Assembly: GCF_016745505.1 (NCBI RefSeq)
Contig: NZ_JAERUC010000006.1
Coordinates: forward strand, 1-37,975
DNA: 37,975 nucleotides
Reading direction: 5' to 3'
Source: Streptomyces silvae
GTDB taxonomy: Bacteria; Actinomycetota; Actinomycetes; Streptomycetales; Streptomycetaceae
Of this stretch, positions 23,315-31,297 are shown one piece after another. Position 1 is the first letter of the stretch. Every line of letters starts with the position of its first letter. Under the pieces are notes generated by a model. It searched no databases, had not been told where the DNA came from, and saw nothing but the letters and a program-made list of their open reading frames with translations. Both the position numbers and the translations under genes were made by a program.

Positions 23315-24034
23315 TCATCCGCGCAGGCGGAGATACGCCTCCAGCTCCGCCGCCCCCGCCAGCATCGCCCTTCCGCGCGTGGCCAGCCGGCCGTGCCAGT
23401 CGCGCAGTGCGGCCTCCAGCGGCTCCGGCCCGCCGGCCGCCCGCACCTGGGCGATCAGCGGGGCGATCCGCTCCAGCGGATAGCCGCCCCGCCGGAGCTG
23501 GTGGGCCAGCCGGGCGTCCTGCGCGGCGGTCTCGTCGTAGACGCGGTAGCCGGTCCGCGGGTCCCGGCGCGGGCTGACCAGGCCGGCGCGCTCCCACTTG
23601 CGCAGGGTCGCGGGCCGGATGCCGAGCCTGCCCGCCAGCGGCCCGATGAAGGTGGTGCCGGGGCCGGCCTCGGGCGGTGGGACGGGTCCCAGGTCCCGGA
23701 GTGCGTTCTCCACGGCGTGGAGGGTCCGCCGGTCGTCGAGGAGTTCGGCGTGGCTCTCGTCGATGAGGCGGAACGCCTCCTCGGCCGCGTCCTCGTTCAC
23801 GGCCCGCATCACCGACGCCGCCGTCCGGTGGCCGTGGCCGGGGACCAGGGCGAGGAACGCGCGCAGGGCGCCCGCGTGCAGCGGGGTGTAGGTGCGGTAG
23901 CCGTGGGGCGTGCGACCGGCGGCCGGAAGGATGCCGGACTCCTCGTAGTTCCTGACCGCCTGCGTGGACAGACCGTGCCCACGCGCGAGATCGACCGGCC
24001 TGAGTCGTTCACCGGTTTGAAGGTTGCTCCCCAT
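23315..24034 (-). CDS. Double MerR-type transcriptional regulator
   Basis: 239 residues with two MerR-like DNA-binding units. The first spans residues about 10-75 (RPVDLARGHGLSTQAVRNYE, HGYRTYTPLH). The second spans about 140-205 (LAGRLGIRPATLRKWERAGL, PRTGYRVYDE, GGYPLERIAPL). A single chain with two such units may bind an asymmetric or paired operator without dimerising in the usual way. No Cys-rich metal-binding tail. ATG start with no Shine-Dalgarno sequence; CGATACCGT ends 7 nt before it. Divergent, with only 69 bp between starts, from an erythromycin-esterase-family gene it probably controls. Such double-MerR regulators are known near this enzyme family and in thiocoraline-type clusters (TioE-like naming). 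Confidence 0.88.
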   Translation of the reverse strand: MGSNLQTGERLRPVDLARGHGLSTQAVRNYEESGILPAAGRTPHGYRTYTPLHAGALRAFLALVPGHGHRTAASVMRAVNEDAAEEAFRLIDESHAELLDDRRTLHAVENALRDLGPVPPPEAGPGTTFIGPLAGRLGIRPATLRKWERAGLVSPRRDPRTGYRVYDETAAQDARLAHQLRRGGYPLERIAPLIAQVRAAGGPEPLEAALRDWHGRLATRGRAMLAGAAELEAYLRLRG

Positions 24035-24041
24035 GGGGCCC

Positions 24042-24096
24042 ACGGTATCGCGCGGGTTTCCGGGAAAAGTTTCCACCGAAGGTTCAACGATACCGT
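24042..24096. promoter_or_regulatory. Mirror-image divergent promoters for the MerR and esterase genes
   Basis: A perfect 9-bp inverted repeat (ACGGTATCG at 24042-24050, CGATACCGT at 24088-24096) is placed so that each start codon is preceded, exactly 7 nt upstream, by CGATACCGT. TACCGT fits a -10 box, so both messages would begin at or next to the ATG. Between the arms lie TTTCC-G-GGAAA (24057-24067) and overlapping GGAAA-AG-TTTCC (24063-24074), candidate MerR operators near the centre of symmetry (24069). Confidence 0.6.
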
Positions 24097-24103
24097 CGAA
24101 GGC

Positions 24104-25318
24104 ATGGCTACAGACATCAAGGACACCGTCCGCGCCGTCGAGGCTTCCGCCGTCATGGAGCTGCTCCCGGCCCGGCCCCGGCTGCTCGCCCTGGGGGAGC
24201 CCACCCACGGCGAGGGCACGCTGCTCGGCCTGCGCAACGAACTGTTCAGGCACCTCGTCGAGGAGGAGGGGTACCGGACCATCGCGATCGAGAGCGACTG
24301 CGTGGCGGGTCTGCTCGTGGACGACTACGTGGTGTCGGGCACGGGCACGCTCGACGAGGTCATGGAGCGCGGGTTCAGCCATGGGTGGGGCGCCTTCGCC
24401 GGCAACCGTGAACTCGTGCGCTGGATGCGCGCCCGCAACGAGGGCCTCGACCCCTCCGAGCGGGTCCGGTTCGCCGGTTTCGACGGCCCGCTGGAGATCA
24501 CCGCCGCCGCGAGCCCCCGGCAGGCCCTCACCGCCCTCCACGGCTACCTCGCGGCCCACGTGGACACGGACCTGCTCCCGTGCACCCGGGAGGAGCTCGA
24601 CCGGCTGCTCGGCGACGACGAGCGGTGGACCGATGCCGCCGCGATGAGGGACCCGGCCCGGTCCGTGGGGCAGTCGGCCGAGGCCGCCCGGCTGCGGCTG
24701 CTCGCCGACGACTTCGTGGTGCTGCTCGACGCGGAGACACCGGGGCTGCTCACGGCGACCTCGTGCGACGACCTGCGTCTGGCACGCCTGTACGGGCGTA
24801 CCGCGACGGGCCTGCTGCGCTACCACCACTGGATGGCCGACACCTCACCGGCCCGTCTCACCCGGCTGGTGGGTGTGCGGGACCAGATGATGGCCGGCAA
24901 CCTGCTCGCCCTCGCCACACGCGGCCCGGTGCTCGTCAGCGCCCACAACTCCCACCTCCAGCGGGAGAGGAGCAGCATGCGGATGGCCGGGAAGCCACTG
25001 GAGTGGTGGAGCGCCGGTGCGCTGGTGAACGCCGAACTCGGCGAGGCGTACGCCTTCGTGGCCACCGCCCTCGGGACGATCCACCACCAGGGGGTGGGCG
25101 CACCGCCGCCGGACAGTGTCGAGGGCCTCCTGTACGCACTCCCGGACGACCGCTGCGTCGTCGACCCGCGTCGACTGGCCGCCGCTCTCGCCGGCACACC
25201 GCCCGAGCACCGTGTATCCCCGTGGTTCGGCTACGCCTCGTTCGACCCGGCCCACCTGGCGGGTGTCGACGCTCTGGTATTCGTCAAGGACGTCAAGGAC
25301 GTCACGCAGGGCAGCTGA
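24104..25318 (+). CDS. Erythromycin esterase family protein
   Basis: 404 residues of the EreA/EreB-like family, hydrolases that in some members open the macrolide lactone. The conserved metal-independent site is visible: Glu32 and His35 in GEPTHGEG, Glu63 in IAIESD, and a later SAHNSHLQR histidine pair. The start is the ATG at 24104. GAAGG is next to it, too close to be a good ribosome site, and a -10-like box is 7 nt away, so it may be leaderless. Divergent from a double-MerR regulator. Many chromosomal members in antibiotic-producing actinomycetes have unknown substrates, so macrolide resistance is only one possibility. Confidence 0.9.
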   Translation: MATDIKDTVRAVEASAVMELLPARPRLLALGEPTHGEGTLLGLRNELFRHLVEEEGYRTIAIESDCVAGLLVDDYVVSGTGTLDEVMERGFSHGWGAFAGNRELVRWMRARNEGLDPSERVRFAGFDGPLEITAAASPRQALTALHGYLAAHVDTDLLPCTREELDRLLGDDERWTDAAAMRDPARSVGQSAEAARLRLLADDFVVLLDAETPGLLTATSCDDLRLARLYGRTATGLLRYHHWMADTSPARLTRLVGVRDQMMAGNLLALATRGPVLVSAHNSHLQRERSSMRMAGKPLEWWSAGALVNAELGEAYAFVATALGTIHHQGVGAPPPDSVEGLLYALPDDRCVVDPRRLAAALAGTPPEHRVSPWFGYASFDPAHLAGVDALVFVKDVKDVTQGS

Positions 25319-25337
25319 CACCGGGGCGCGAGGTGAC

Positions 25338-25365
25338 ACGGGCCGGGGGCGTCCCCCCGGCCCGT
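25338..25365. terminator. Strong bidirectional hairpin terminator
   Basis: Perfect 12-bp stem ACGGGCCGGGGG/CCCCCGGCCCGT with a 4-nt loop, filling the 54-bp gap between the converging esterase and GH12 genes. Ends both units. Confidence 0.8.
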
Positions 25366-25372
25366 ACCTGGA

Positions 25373-26080
25373 TCAGCTCGACGACACGTTGAATCCGTTG
25401 GTCGTGAAGTCCAGCCCGCCCGACGACGACGTGATCTCGTAGCCGAACTGGACGTCACCGATGGTCTCGTTGCCCCACCAGCCCTTGGTGTCCTTGATCC
25501 ACTTCAGGATCGGCAGGATGTCCACGGTGCCCGACGACGAGTCGGAGGTCCGCAGGAACGAGAAGACCTCGTTGGCCCCGTTGTCGCCCTTGTACACGGC
25601 CCAGGTGTGGCCGCCGAGGGTCACCGTCCCCTGCGAGGTGCCGAGAGGACCGACCGCGCCGTTGTAGTTGACCCAGAGCATGACCTCGTAGTCGTAGTCC
25701 GTGTCCCAGATGTCGTACGACGTGTTGTACGCGCCGGACGACGGGACGGTCACGTTGTAGCCGCTCTTCAGCGAGGAGAGCGACGTGATCGGCTTGTTCA
25801 CGATCTTCTTGGCGTTCGGGTACGACTTGATGCCGCCCGTGTTCGGGTGGTTCGCCGTCACGCCCCAGTTGCTGGAGGAGTTGGCCCAGATCGTCTGGGT
25901 GCCCGCTCCGGAACCCCAGATGTTGTTGTAGAGGATGTAGTTGTCGGACGTGGTGTAGTTGCCCCACTGCTCGGACGAGGTCCAGATCGCCGCGTGTGCG
26001 GGGGCCGCCGCGAAGCCGATCAGCGCGGCCACGGCCGCCGTCGGCGCCAGGAGGAGCCTGGTCAGGGTGGATCGTGCCAT
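25373..26080 (-). CDS. Secreted GH12 endo-beta-1,4-glucanase/xyloglucanase
   Basis: Predicted to cut the beta-1,4-glucan backbone of xyloglucan or cellulose outside the cell. 235 residues: signal peptide (1-30, cleavage AHA-A) and a bare GH12 jelly roll with no binding module. Nucleophile Glu132 in DYEVMLW and acid/base Glu215 in QFGYEI are in the expected contexts, as is SYDIW. It is distant from the cellulase CelB type and closer in style to xyloglucan-active members; that is an impression, not a proof. ATG with GGAAGGAA upstream. Last gene of the leftward operon, 39 bp after the GH95-like gene. It would supply oligosaccharides to the importer encoded at the head of the operon. Confidence 0.9.
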   Translation of the reverse strand: MARSTLTRLLLAPTAAVAALIGFAAAPAHAAIWTSSEQWGNYTTSDNYILYNNIWGSGAGTQTIWANSSSNWGVTANHPNTGGIKSYPNAKKIVNKPITSLSSLKSGYNVTVPSSGAYNTSYDIWDTDYDYEVMLWVNYNGAVGPLGTSQGTVTLGGHTWAVYKGDNGANEVFSFLRTSDSSSGTVDILPILKWIKDTKGWWGNETIGDVQFGYEITSSSGGLDFTTNGFNVSSS

Positions 26081-26119
26081 GGGGTGTTCCTTCCATGTGG
26101 GGATGGAGGCTGGGAACTG

Positions 26120-28339
26120 CTACCGCGCCTCCAGGGTGAGGACGCGGTCCACGCCGGCCGTCAGCTCCAGCGGAGCCGGGGGGTTTCCGGCGGAGGTCTC
26201 GGTGAGGGCGAGCCCGTCGCCCGTACGCAGATCGACGCGGGCGTCGCGGGTGGGGCGCAGCACGGCGGTGGCGCCGTCCTCGGACCACCGCAGGTCCAGG
26301 TGGGCGCCGAACCGCGTCCGTACGCCTCGGAGTTCACCTGCCGGGTACGCGGCCGGGACGGCCGGCAGGAGCACCAGGCGGTGGGGCGTCGACTGGACGA
26401 GAGACTCGATCACGGCGGCGGGCAGGGTGTGGGCGGCGTCCGCGTTGTAGACGTTCCTGGACGGGTAGTGGGCGCTCATCAGCGAGTCGTGGAAGAAGTC
26501 CCCGCCCAGCACCGCGTCCAGCGCCGCCGACACCCGGGACGGGTCCCGCAGCCGGGCGGCGATCAGGGCGTGGTGCAGATGCCCGTGCGCGGAGTCGTTC
26601 TCCGAGCCGCGCAGCTCCAGCGCGCGGTGCGCGGCCGTGGCGAGCTCCGGTGTGTCGTACGGGTTGATCGCGTCCAGCGGCCACACCGGGTAGAGGTGGC
26701 TCAGATGGCGGTGGTCGTACGTCTCGCGCAGGCCCGGCCAGGCCCACTCGGCGAGCGCCCCGTCCTCGTTGACCAGGTAGGCCGGGAGCCGGCCGGCGAG
26801 CGCGAGCCAGTGACCGGCGGACGGGTGCCCGGGGGCGTGTCCGGCGGCCGTCGTCAGGGCGTGACGGGCCGCGGCGAGGTCCATGGTGGCGTTCACCGTG
26901 CCCCAGCTCGCGTTGGCGGGCCGGTTCTCCGGGGAGTACGAGGGCACGACGGCCACGTTCCCGTCCGGGTCCTCCCGGCTGAGGAAGTCCTCGTAGAACA
27001 GGGCCACTTCGACCAGGGCGGAGGTCAGCGCGGGGCCCGGGGTGCCCGTCGTCACCTCGGCGTGCTCCAGCAGCGGCTGCAGCAGCCAGTCCGCCCCGGC
27101 GGTCCACAGGTGCAGCGGATAGGCACGCTGGAAGTGCCGGGTGTGACCCGAGGCGCCGTCCGTGTGGGACGGCGCGACGACACCCCTGGCCCCGAAGAGG
27201 GCCCGGGCGTTGTCCCGCCAGTCCGCCAACTGGCCCTGTACGAAGGCCGCGTGGGCCTCCGTGACCTCCGGGAGCGCGGCCGTCGCGGCGGAGGAGATCT
27301 GGAGGTTGAGGTTGGCGTTCGTGGTGAACGCCCCGGACCACGCGGTGTCCCAGTCACCGGTCCACAGGCCGGTCAGCCGGGGCGGCAGCATCCCCGACGA
27401 GGAGAGCAGGTGGTAGCGGCCCGCCGCGAAGAGCCGCTCCAGCAGGGCGGGGGACCTCGGGGTGCGCAACAGTTCGCTGCCCGGGAGTTCACGCTCGGGC
27501 GCGGCGTCCCGCAGTGTGAGGGAGGCACGCCCGTACGCGGTGCGGTGCAGCGGCCGGTGGCGGGCCAGCAGCGTGGCGTGGTCCTCGCACGGCAGGGCGG
27601 CCCACAGCTCCCCGAGGTCCGGGTGACCGGGCCCTCTGACGACCCGGGTCGTCAGGGTGAGACTCCGCGCGCCCTCGATCCGGATGCCCTCGCCGGCCAC
27701 CGTCACGGTGCCGCCGTCCACCCGGGCCACCGTGACGCCGGTGTAGCCCAGTTCGCTGCCCGGATAGCCCACCCGCAGCGCCAGACGTGCGCCCTGCGGG
27801 GTCAGCACGGTGGAGCGGCCGACGGCGAGCCGCGCGGGGGCGCCGGGCAGCGCGTGGTCCAGGACGACGTCGGCGGTCAGCCCCAGGTCCGTGACGTGCT
27901 GGACGACCACGTCGTCGGCCCGCGACACGAAGACACTGCTGCGCCACGCCTCGTACGACGCGGTGACCTCTCCCGTCGTGAAGTCGACCTCGCGCCGGTA
28001 GCCGGTGACCGCCTCGTGCAGCCCCCGGCCACGGCGTACGCGTGACCGGAACGCCGGGTGGAAGGGCTGCACCCACGCCAGCGGGAGTCCCGCGCCGAAG
28101 TCCTCGGCCGCCGTGGTGTCCCCGGCCAGCAGGGCGTCCTGGAGGCGGCCGAGCCGGTCGGCGAGCTCCGGCGGCCGCAGGTCCTCGCTGCCGTTGGGCC
28201 GCACCAGGGTGTGGTGGTCGACGATCACCTGGTCGTCCGCCGGATCGCCCCACACCATGGCCCCGTGGCGGCCGTTGCCGCTGAGGAACGCGTCCTCCCA
28301 GCGGGTGGCGGGACGGGGCTCCCACGTGCCGTCGATCAT
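26120..28339 (-). CDS. GH95-like glycosidase (alpha-L-fucosidase / alpha-L-galactosidase type), intracellular
   Basis: 739 residues, no signal peptide. Layout of GH95: N-terminal beta-sandwich, (alpha/alpha)6 barrel, C-terminal beta domain. Visible signatures are GLWTGDWDTAWSGAFTTNAN, an Asn pair in NANLN, the acidic SYSPENRP followed by VNATMD, and HRHLSHLYPVWP. The usual QIDGNFGGTA segment carrying a catalytic Asp is changed to NADAAHTLPA; the Asp is kept but the surroundings differ, so this is a divergent member. It would remove alpha-1,2-L-fucose (or L-galactose) from imported xyloglucan oligosaccharides. ATG overlaps the GH42 stop by 4 nt. Family fairly sure, substrate inferred. Confidence 0.8.
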   Translation of the reverse strand: MIDGTWEPRPATRWEDAFLSGNGRHGAMVWGDPADDQVIVDHHTLVRPNGSEDLRPPELADRLGRLQDALLAGDTTAAEDFGAGLPLAWVQPFHPAFRSRVRRGRGLHEAVTGYRREVDFTTGEVTASYEAWRSSVFVSRADDVVVQHVTDLGLTADVVLDHALPGAPARLAVGRSTVLTPQGARLALRVGYPGSELGYTGVTVARVDGGTVTVAGEGIRIEGARSLTLTTRVVRGPGHPDLGELWAALPCEDHATLLARHRPLHRTAYGRASLTLRDAAPERELPGSELLRTPRSPALLERLFAAGRYHLLSSSGMLPPRLTGLWTGDWDTAWSGAFTTNANLNLQISSAATAALPEVTEAHAAFVQGQLADWRDNARALFGARGVVAPSHTDGASGHTRHFQRAYPLHLWTAGADWLLQPLLEHAEVTTGTPGPALTSALVEVALFYEDFLSREDPDGNVAVVPSYSPENRPANASWGTVNATMDLAAARHALTTAAGHAPGHPSAGHWLALAGRLPAYLVNEDGALAEWAWPGLRETYDHRHLSHLYPVWPLDAINPYDTPELATAAHRALELRGSENDSAHGHLHHALIAARLRDPSRVSAALDAVLGGDFFHDSLMSAHYPSRNVYNADAAHTLPAAVIESLVQSTPHRLVLLPAVPAAYPAGELRGVRTRFGAHLDLRWSEDGATAVLRPTRDARVDLRTGDGLALTETSAGNPPAPLELTAGVDRVLTLEAR

Positions 28340-30303
28340 GCGGACGCTTCCTGGAGGACGGCCACGCCGTAGCGGCCCAGTTCCACTCCGCCGTCGCCCG
28401 TGAGCAGGTCGACATGGCGGCCCGTCAGCTCCACCCGGACGGGGGAGCGGCCGTGGTTCAGCAGGAAGAGCAGTCCGCCGCGCCGCACCGCCTCCACCCC
28501 GGCGGGCAGCCCCTCCACCACCGGGCGCACGCCGGCGCCGGCCGCCGCCCGGCCGAGCAGGTCCCGCAGCGCCCGGGGTTCGGGCAGGGTCGAGACGTAC
28601 CACGCGGTGCCCTTGCGGAGGACGGCCGGGAGCCCGTCGAGTTCGCCGCCGGTGTAGGCGGCGACCGTCTCCGCGCTGCCGTCGGGCTCCAGCTCCTCCG
28701 ACCACAGGGTGCCCCGGAAGCCGTCGCACTCCACCGTCGCGTCGGCGTCCAGCGGCCACCACTCGTGCACCGTACGGATGCCGAACAGCTCACGCAGCCG
28801 GCTGTCCATGCCGCCCGGCCTGATCCGGTCGTCGACGTCCGTGACACCCGTGAAGAACCCGCACACGAGGGTCCCGCCGCCCCGCACGTACGCGACGAGG
28901 TTGTCCGCCGCCGCGTCGGAGAGCAGCTGGAGCTGCGGCACGAGCACCATGCGGTACGCGCTCAGGTCGGCGCCGGGGCGGGCGAAGTCCGTGCCGATCC
29001 CCTCCTCCCACAGGGCGCGGTGCCACGCCTGAAGCAGCTCCGGGTACGCGACGAGGGAGGACGGCCGGCCGTCCTGGGTGCTCGACCACCAGGCGTCCCA
29101 GTCGTGCAGCACGGCGACGTCGGCGGGCACCCCGGTGCCGCTCACCTCGCGTCCGATCAGGGCGAGTTCGGCGCCGATGCGCTTCACCTCGCGGAAGGTG
29201 CGGCCGTGCTCACCCGCATGCCCGAGCATCCCGGAGTGGAACTTCTCCGCGCCCTGCCGGGACTGCCGCCACTGGAAGTAGCAGAGGGCGTCCGCGCCCC
29301 TGGCCACCGCCTGCCAGGACCAGAGCCGGTTGAGCCCGTCCGGCTTGGGGCGGTTGACGGGGCGCCAGTTGACCGTGCCGGCCGCCTGCTCCATCACCAT
29401 CCACGGCCCACGGGCCTGCGAGCGGGTCATGTCGGCGAGCATCGCGTTGTACTGGCCACCGTGCGGGTCCGCCGGGTCCGGGTAGACGTCGACGGAGACG
29501 ATGTCCTCCTGCTCCGCCCAGGCCCAGGCGTCCTGCCCCGACCACAGCGGCATGAAGTTGGTCGTCACCGGGATGTGCGGGGTGTGCCGGGCGACGATGT
29601 CCCGCTCGGCGGTGTAGCACTCCATCAGGGCGTCGGAGGTGAACCGTTTGAAGTCCAGCTCCTGCGCCGGATTGCGCAGGTACTGCGCCCGGCGCGGCGG
29701 CAGGATCTCCGCCCAGGAGTCGTAGCGCTGACTCCAGAACGCCGTGCCCCAGGCCTCGTCGAGCGCGTCCAGGGTGGTGTAGCGGGAGGCCAGCCAGCGG
29801 CGGAAGTGGGCGGCTGTCTCGTCGCACCAGCAGTGGGTGCAGTACTCGTTGTTGATGTGCCACACGGTGAGCGCCGGATGGTCCGCGTACCGTGCGGCGA
29901 GATCCTCGGTGAGGGCCGCGGCGTAGTGCCGGTACACCGGTGAGCTCGGGCAGAAGTGCTGCCGTGAACCGTAGGTGACGAGGGAGCCGTCCTCGGCGCG
30001 CGGCAGCGTCTCCGGGTGGAGCGCTCCCATCCACGGCGGCGGCGAGGACGTGGGGGTGGCGAGCACGACGCCGATGCCATGGGTGTGCAGCAGGTCGAGG
30101 AGCCGGTCCAGCCAGCCGAACTCACGCGCACCGGGCCGTGGTTCGATCATCGCCCAGGAGAAGACCCCGACGGTGACGGAGTTGACCCCGGCCTCCTTCA
30201 TCAGCCGTACGTCGTCGGCCCACACCTCCTCGGGCCACTGCTCGGGGTTGTAGTCGCCCCCGAAGAGGATGCGGCCACGGGTGGCGTCGTGCAGGGACGG
30301 CAT
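28336..30303 (-). CDS. GH42 beta-galactosidase, intracellular
   Basis: Predicted to release terminal beta-galactose from imported oligosaccharides. 655 residues, no signal peptide. TIM barrel (about 1-390) starting FGGDYNPEQWPEEVW, acid/base Glu153 in NNEY, nucleophile Glu305 in VMEQAAGTVNW. A Cys cluster (Cys118, Cys155, Cys158, Cys160) matches the zinc site known in GH42. A trimerisation domain and a small C-terminal beta domain follow, as usual for the family. ATG with GGAGG 10 nt upstream. Stop overlaps the GH95-like start (ATGA). It follows the second permease by 49 bp. In this context the galactose is probably the xyloglucan side-chain residue; GH42 is also used for other galactosides. 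Confidence 0.93.
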   Translation of the reverse strand: MPSLHDATRGRILFGGDYNPEQWPEEVWADDVRLMKEAGVNSVTVGVFSWAMIEPRPGAREFGWLDRLLDLLHTHGIGVVLATPTSSPPPWMGALHPETLPRAEDGSLVTYGSRQHFCPSSPVYRHYAAALTEDLAARYADHPALTVWHINNEYCTHCWCDETAAHFRRWLASRYTTLDALDEAWGTAFWSQRYDSWAEILPPRRAQYLRNPAQELDFKRFTSDALMECYTAERDIVARHTPHIPVTTNFMPLWSGQDAWAWAEQEDIVSVDVYPDPADPHGGQYNAMLADMTRSQARGPWMVMEQAAGTVNWRPVNRPKPDGLNRLWSWQAVARGADALCYFQWRQSRQGAEKFHSGMLGHAGEHGRTFREVKRIGAELALIGREVSGTGVPADVAVLHDWDAWWSSTQDGRPSSLVAYPELLQAWHRALWEEGIGTDFARPGADLSAYRMVLVPQLQLLSDAAADNLVAYVRGGGTLVCGFFTGVTDVDDRIRPGGMDSRLRELFGIRTVHEWWPLDADATVECDGFRGTLWSEELEPDGSAETVAAYTGGELDGLPAVLRKGTAWYVSTLPEPRALRDLLGRAAAGAGVRPVVEGLPAGVEAVRRGGLLFLLNHGRSPVRVELTGRHVDLLTGDGGVELGRYGVAVLQEASA

Positions 30304-30352
30304 GGATCTGGATCCTCCACTGAGGGGGGGGAACGTGCGGCGGGAACGTGGC

Positions 30353-31297
30353 TCAGCCCTTGACGGCGCCGGTGAGCATGCCTTCCTTGAAGTGCTTCTG
30401 CACGAAGGGCGACAGGAACGCGACCGGGATCAGGGCGAGCACCATCACCGCCATCTGGATGGCGAGCGGCGAGAGGTGGCCGGTGTTGATGACCTGGGCG
30501 AGACCGGTGGGCCGCTCCTGCTTGAGGACCAGCTGGTTCATCACGTTCTGGAGCGGCATCATCTCCGGGTCGCTGATGTAGATGGACGCGTTGAACCAGG
30601 CGCTCCAGTAGCCGACCGCGTAGAACAGCGTGATCACGGCGATGACGGCGCGGGACAGCGGCATGACGATCTGCCACAGGATGCGGACGTCGCCGGCCCC
30701 GTCGATCCGGGCGCTCTCGATGAGCTCCTGGGCCGTACTCATGAAGAAGGCGCGCAGGACCAGGATGTTGAAGACGTTCAGGGCGCTCGGCAGGATCAGC
30801 GCCAGATAGGAGTCGGTGAGCCCGAGCCCCTGGACCACCAGGTAGGTGGGGATGAGGCCGGCGCCGAAGAACATCGTGGCGAGCATGAACACCAGCAGCG
30901 GCCGGTGCAGGACGGACCCGGTGCGCGAGAGGCCGTACGCGCACATGATGGACACGGCCATGCTGAAGACCGTGCCGACCAGGGTCACACAGATGCTGAT
31001 CACGGTCGCGCGGGTGACCTGGCCGCCGCCGAGCAGCTCCTGGTAGGCGACGAACGTGATGCCGCGGGGGATCACCACCAGCCCGCCGGCCTCGGTGATG
31101 GTCCTCACCGAGGACAGACTGGTGACGATCACCACCCAGAGCGGGAAGAGGACGGCGAGGCAGATCAGGACCAGGACCACGCCCTTGGAGGCGAGGCCCG
31201 TCCGCGACGGCTCCTCCTCCCAGGCGGGACGCAGACGGCCGCGGGTTCCCGGCTTCACCCCGGCCAAGCCGGTCAGTCCGGAGAGCAGGCTGCTCAC
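30353..31297 (-). CDS. Carbohydrate ABC transporter permease (CUT1, LplC/MalG-like)
   Basis: 314 residues, six predicted membrane spans after a 36-residue cytoplasmic N-terminus. The EAA loop (ELIESARIDGAGDVRILWQI) contacts the ATPase. LplC-type features include PRGITFVAYQELL and a long C-terminal span ending PFVQKHFKEGMLTGAVKG. The ATG overlaps the stop of the preceding permease gene by 4 nt, so the two should be made in equal amounts. Imports an oligosaccharide delivered by the lipoprotein encoded two genes upstream. No ATPase gene is present in the cluster. Confidence 0.94.
   Translation of the reverse strand: MSSLLSGLTGLAGVKPGTRGRLRPAWEEEPSRTGLASKGVVLVLICLAVLFPLWVVIVTSLSSVRTITEAGGLVVIPRGITFVAYQELLGGGQVTRATVISICVTLVGTVFSMAVSIMCAYGLSRTGSVLHRPLLVFMLATMFFGAGLIPTYLVVQGLGLTDSYLALILPSALNVFNILVLRAFFMSTAQELIESARIDGAGDVRILWQIVMPLSRAVIAVITLFYAVGYWSAWFNASIYISDPEMMPLQNVMNQLVLKQERPTGLAQVINTGHLSPLAIQMAVMVLALIPVAFLSPFVQKHFKEGMLTGAVKG

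Noticed and set aside
24104..25318. Calling the esterase-family gene a confirmed macrolide resistance determinant
   Set aside because: Family membership and active-site residues are visible, but many chromosomal members have unknown substrates and no macrolide gene is nearby.
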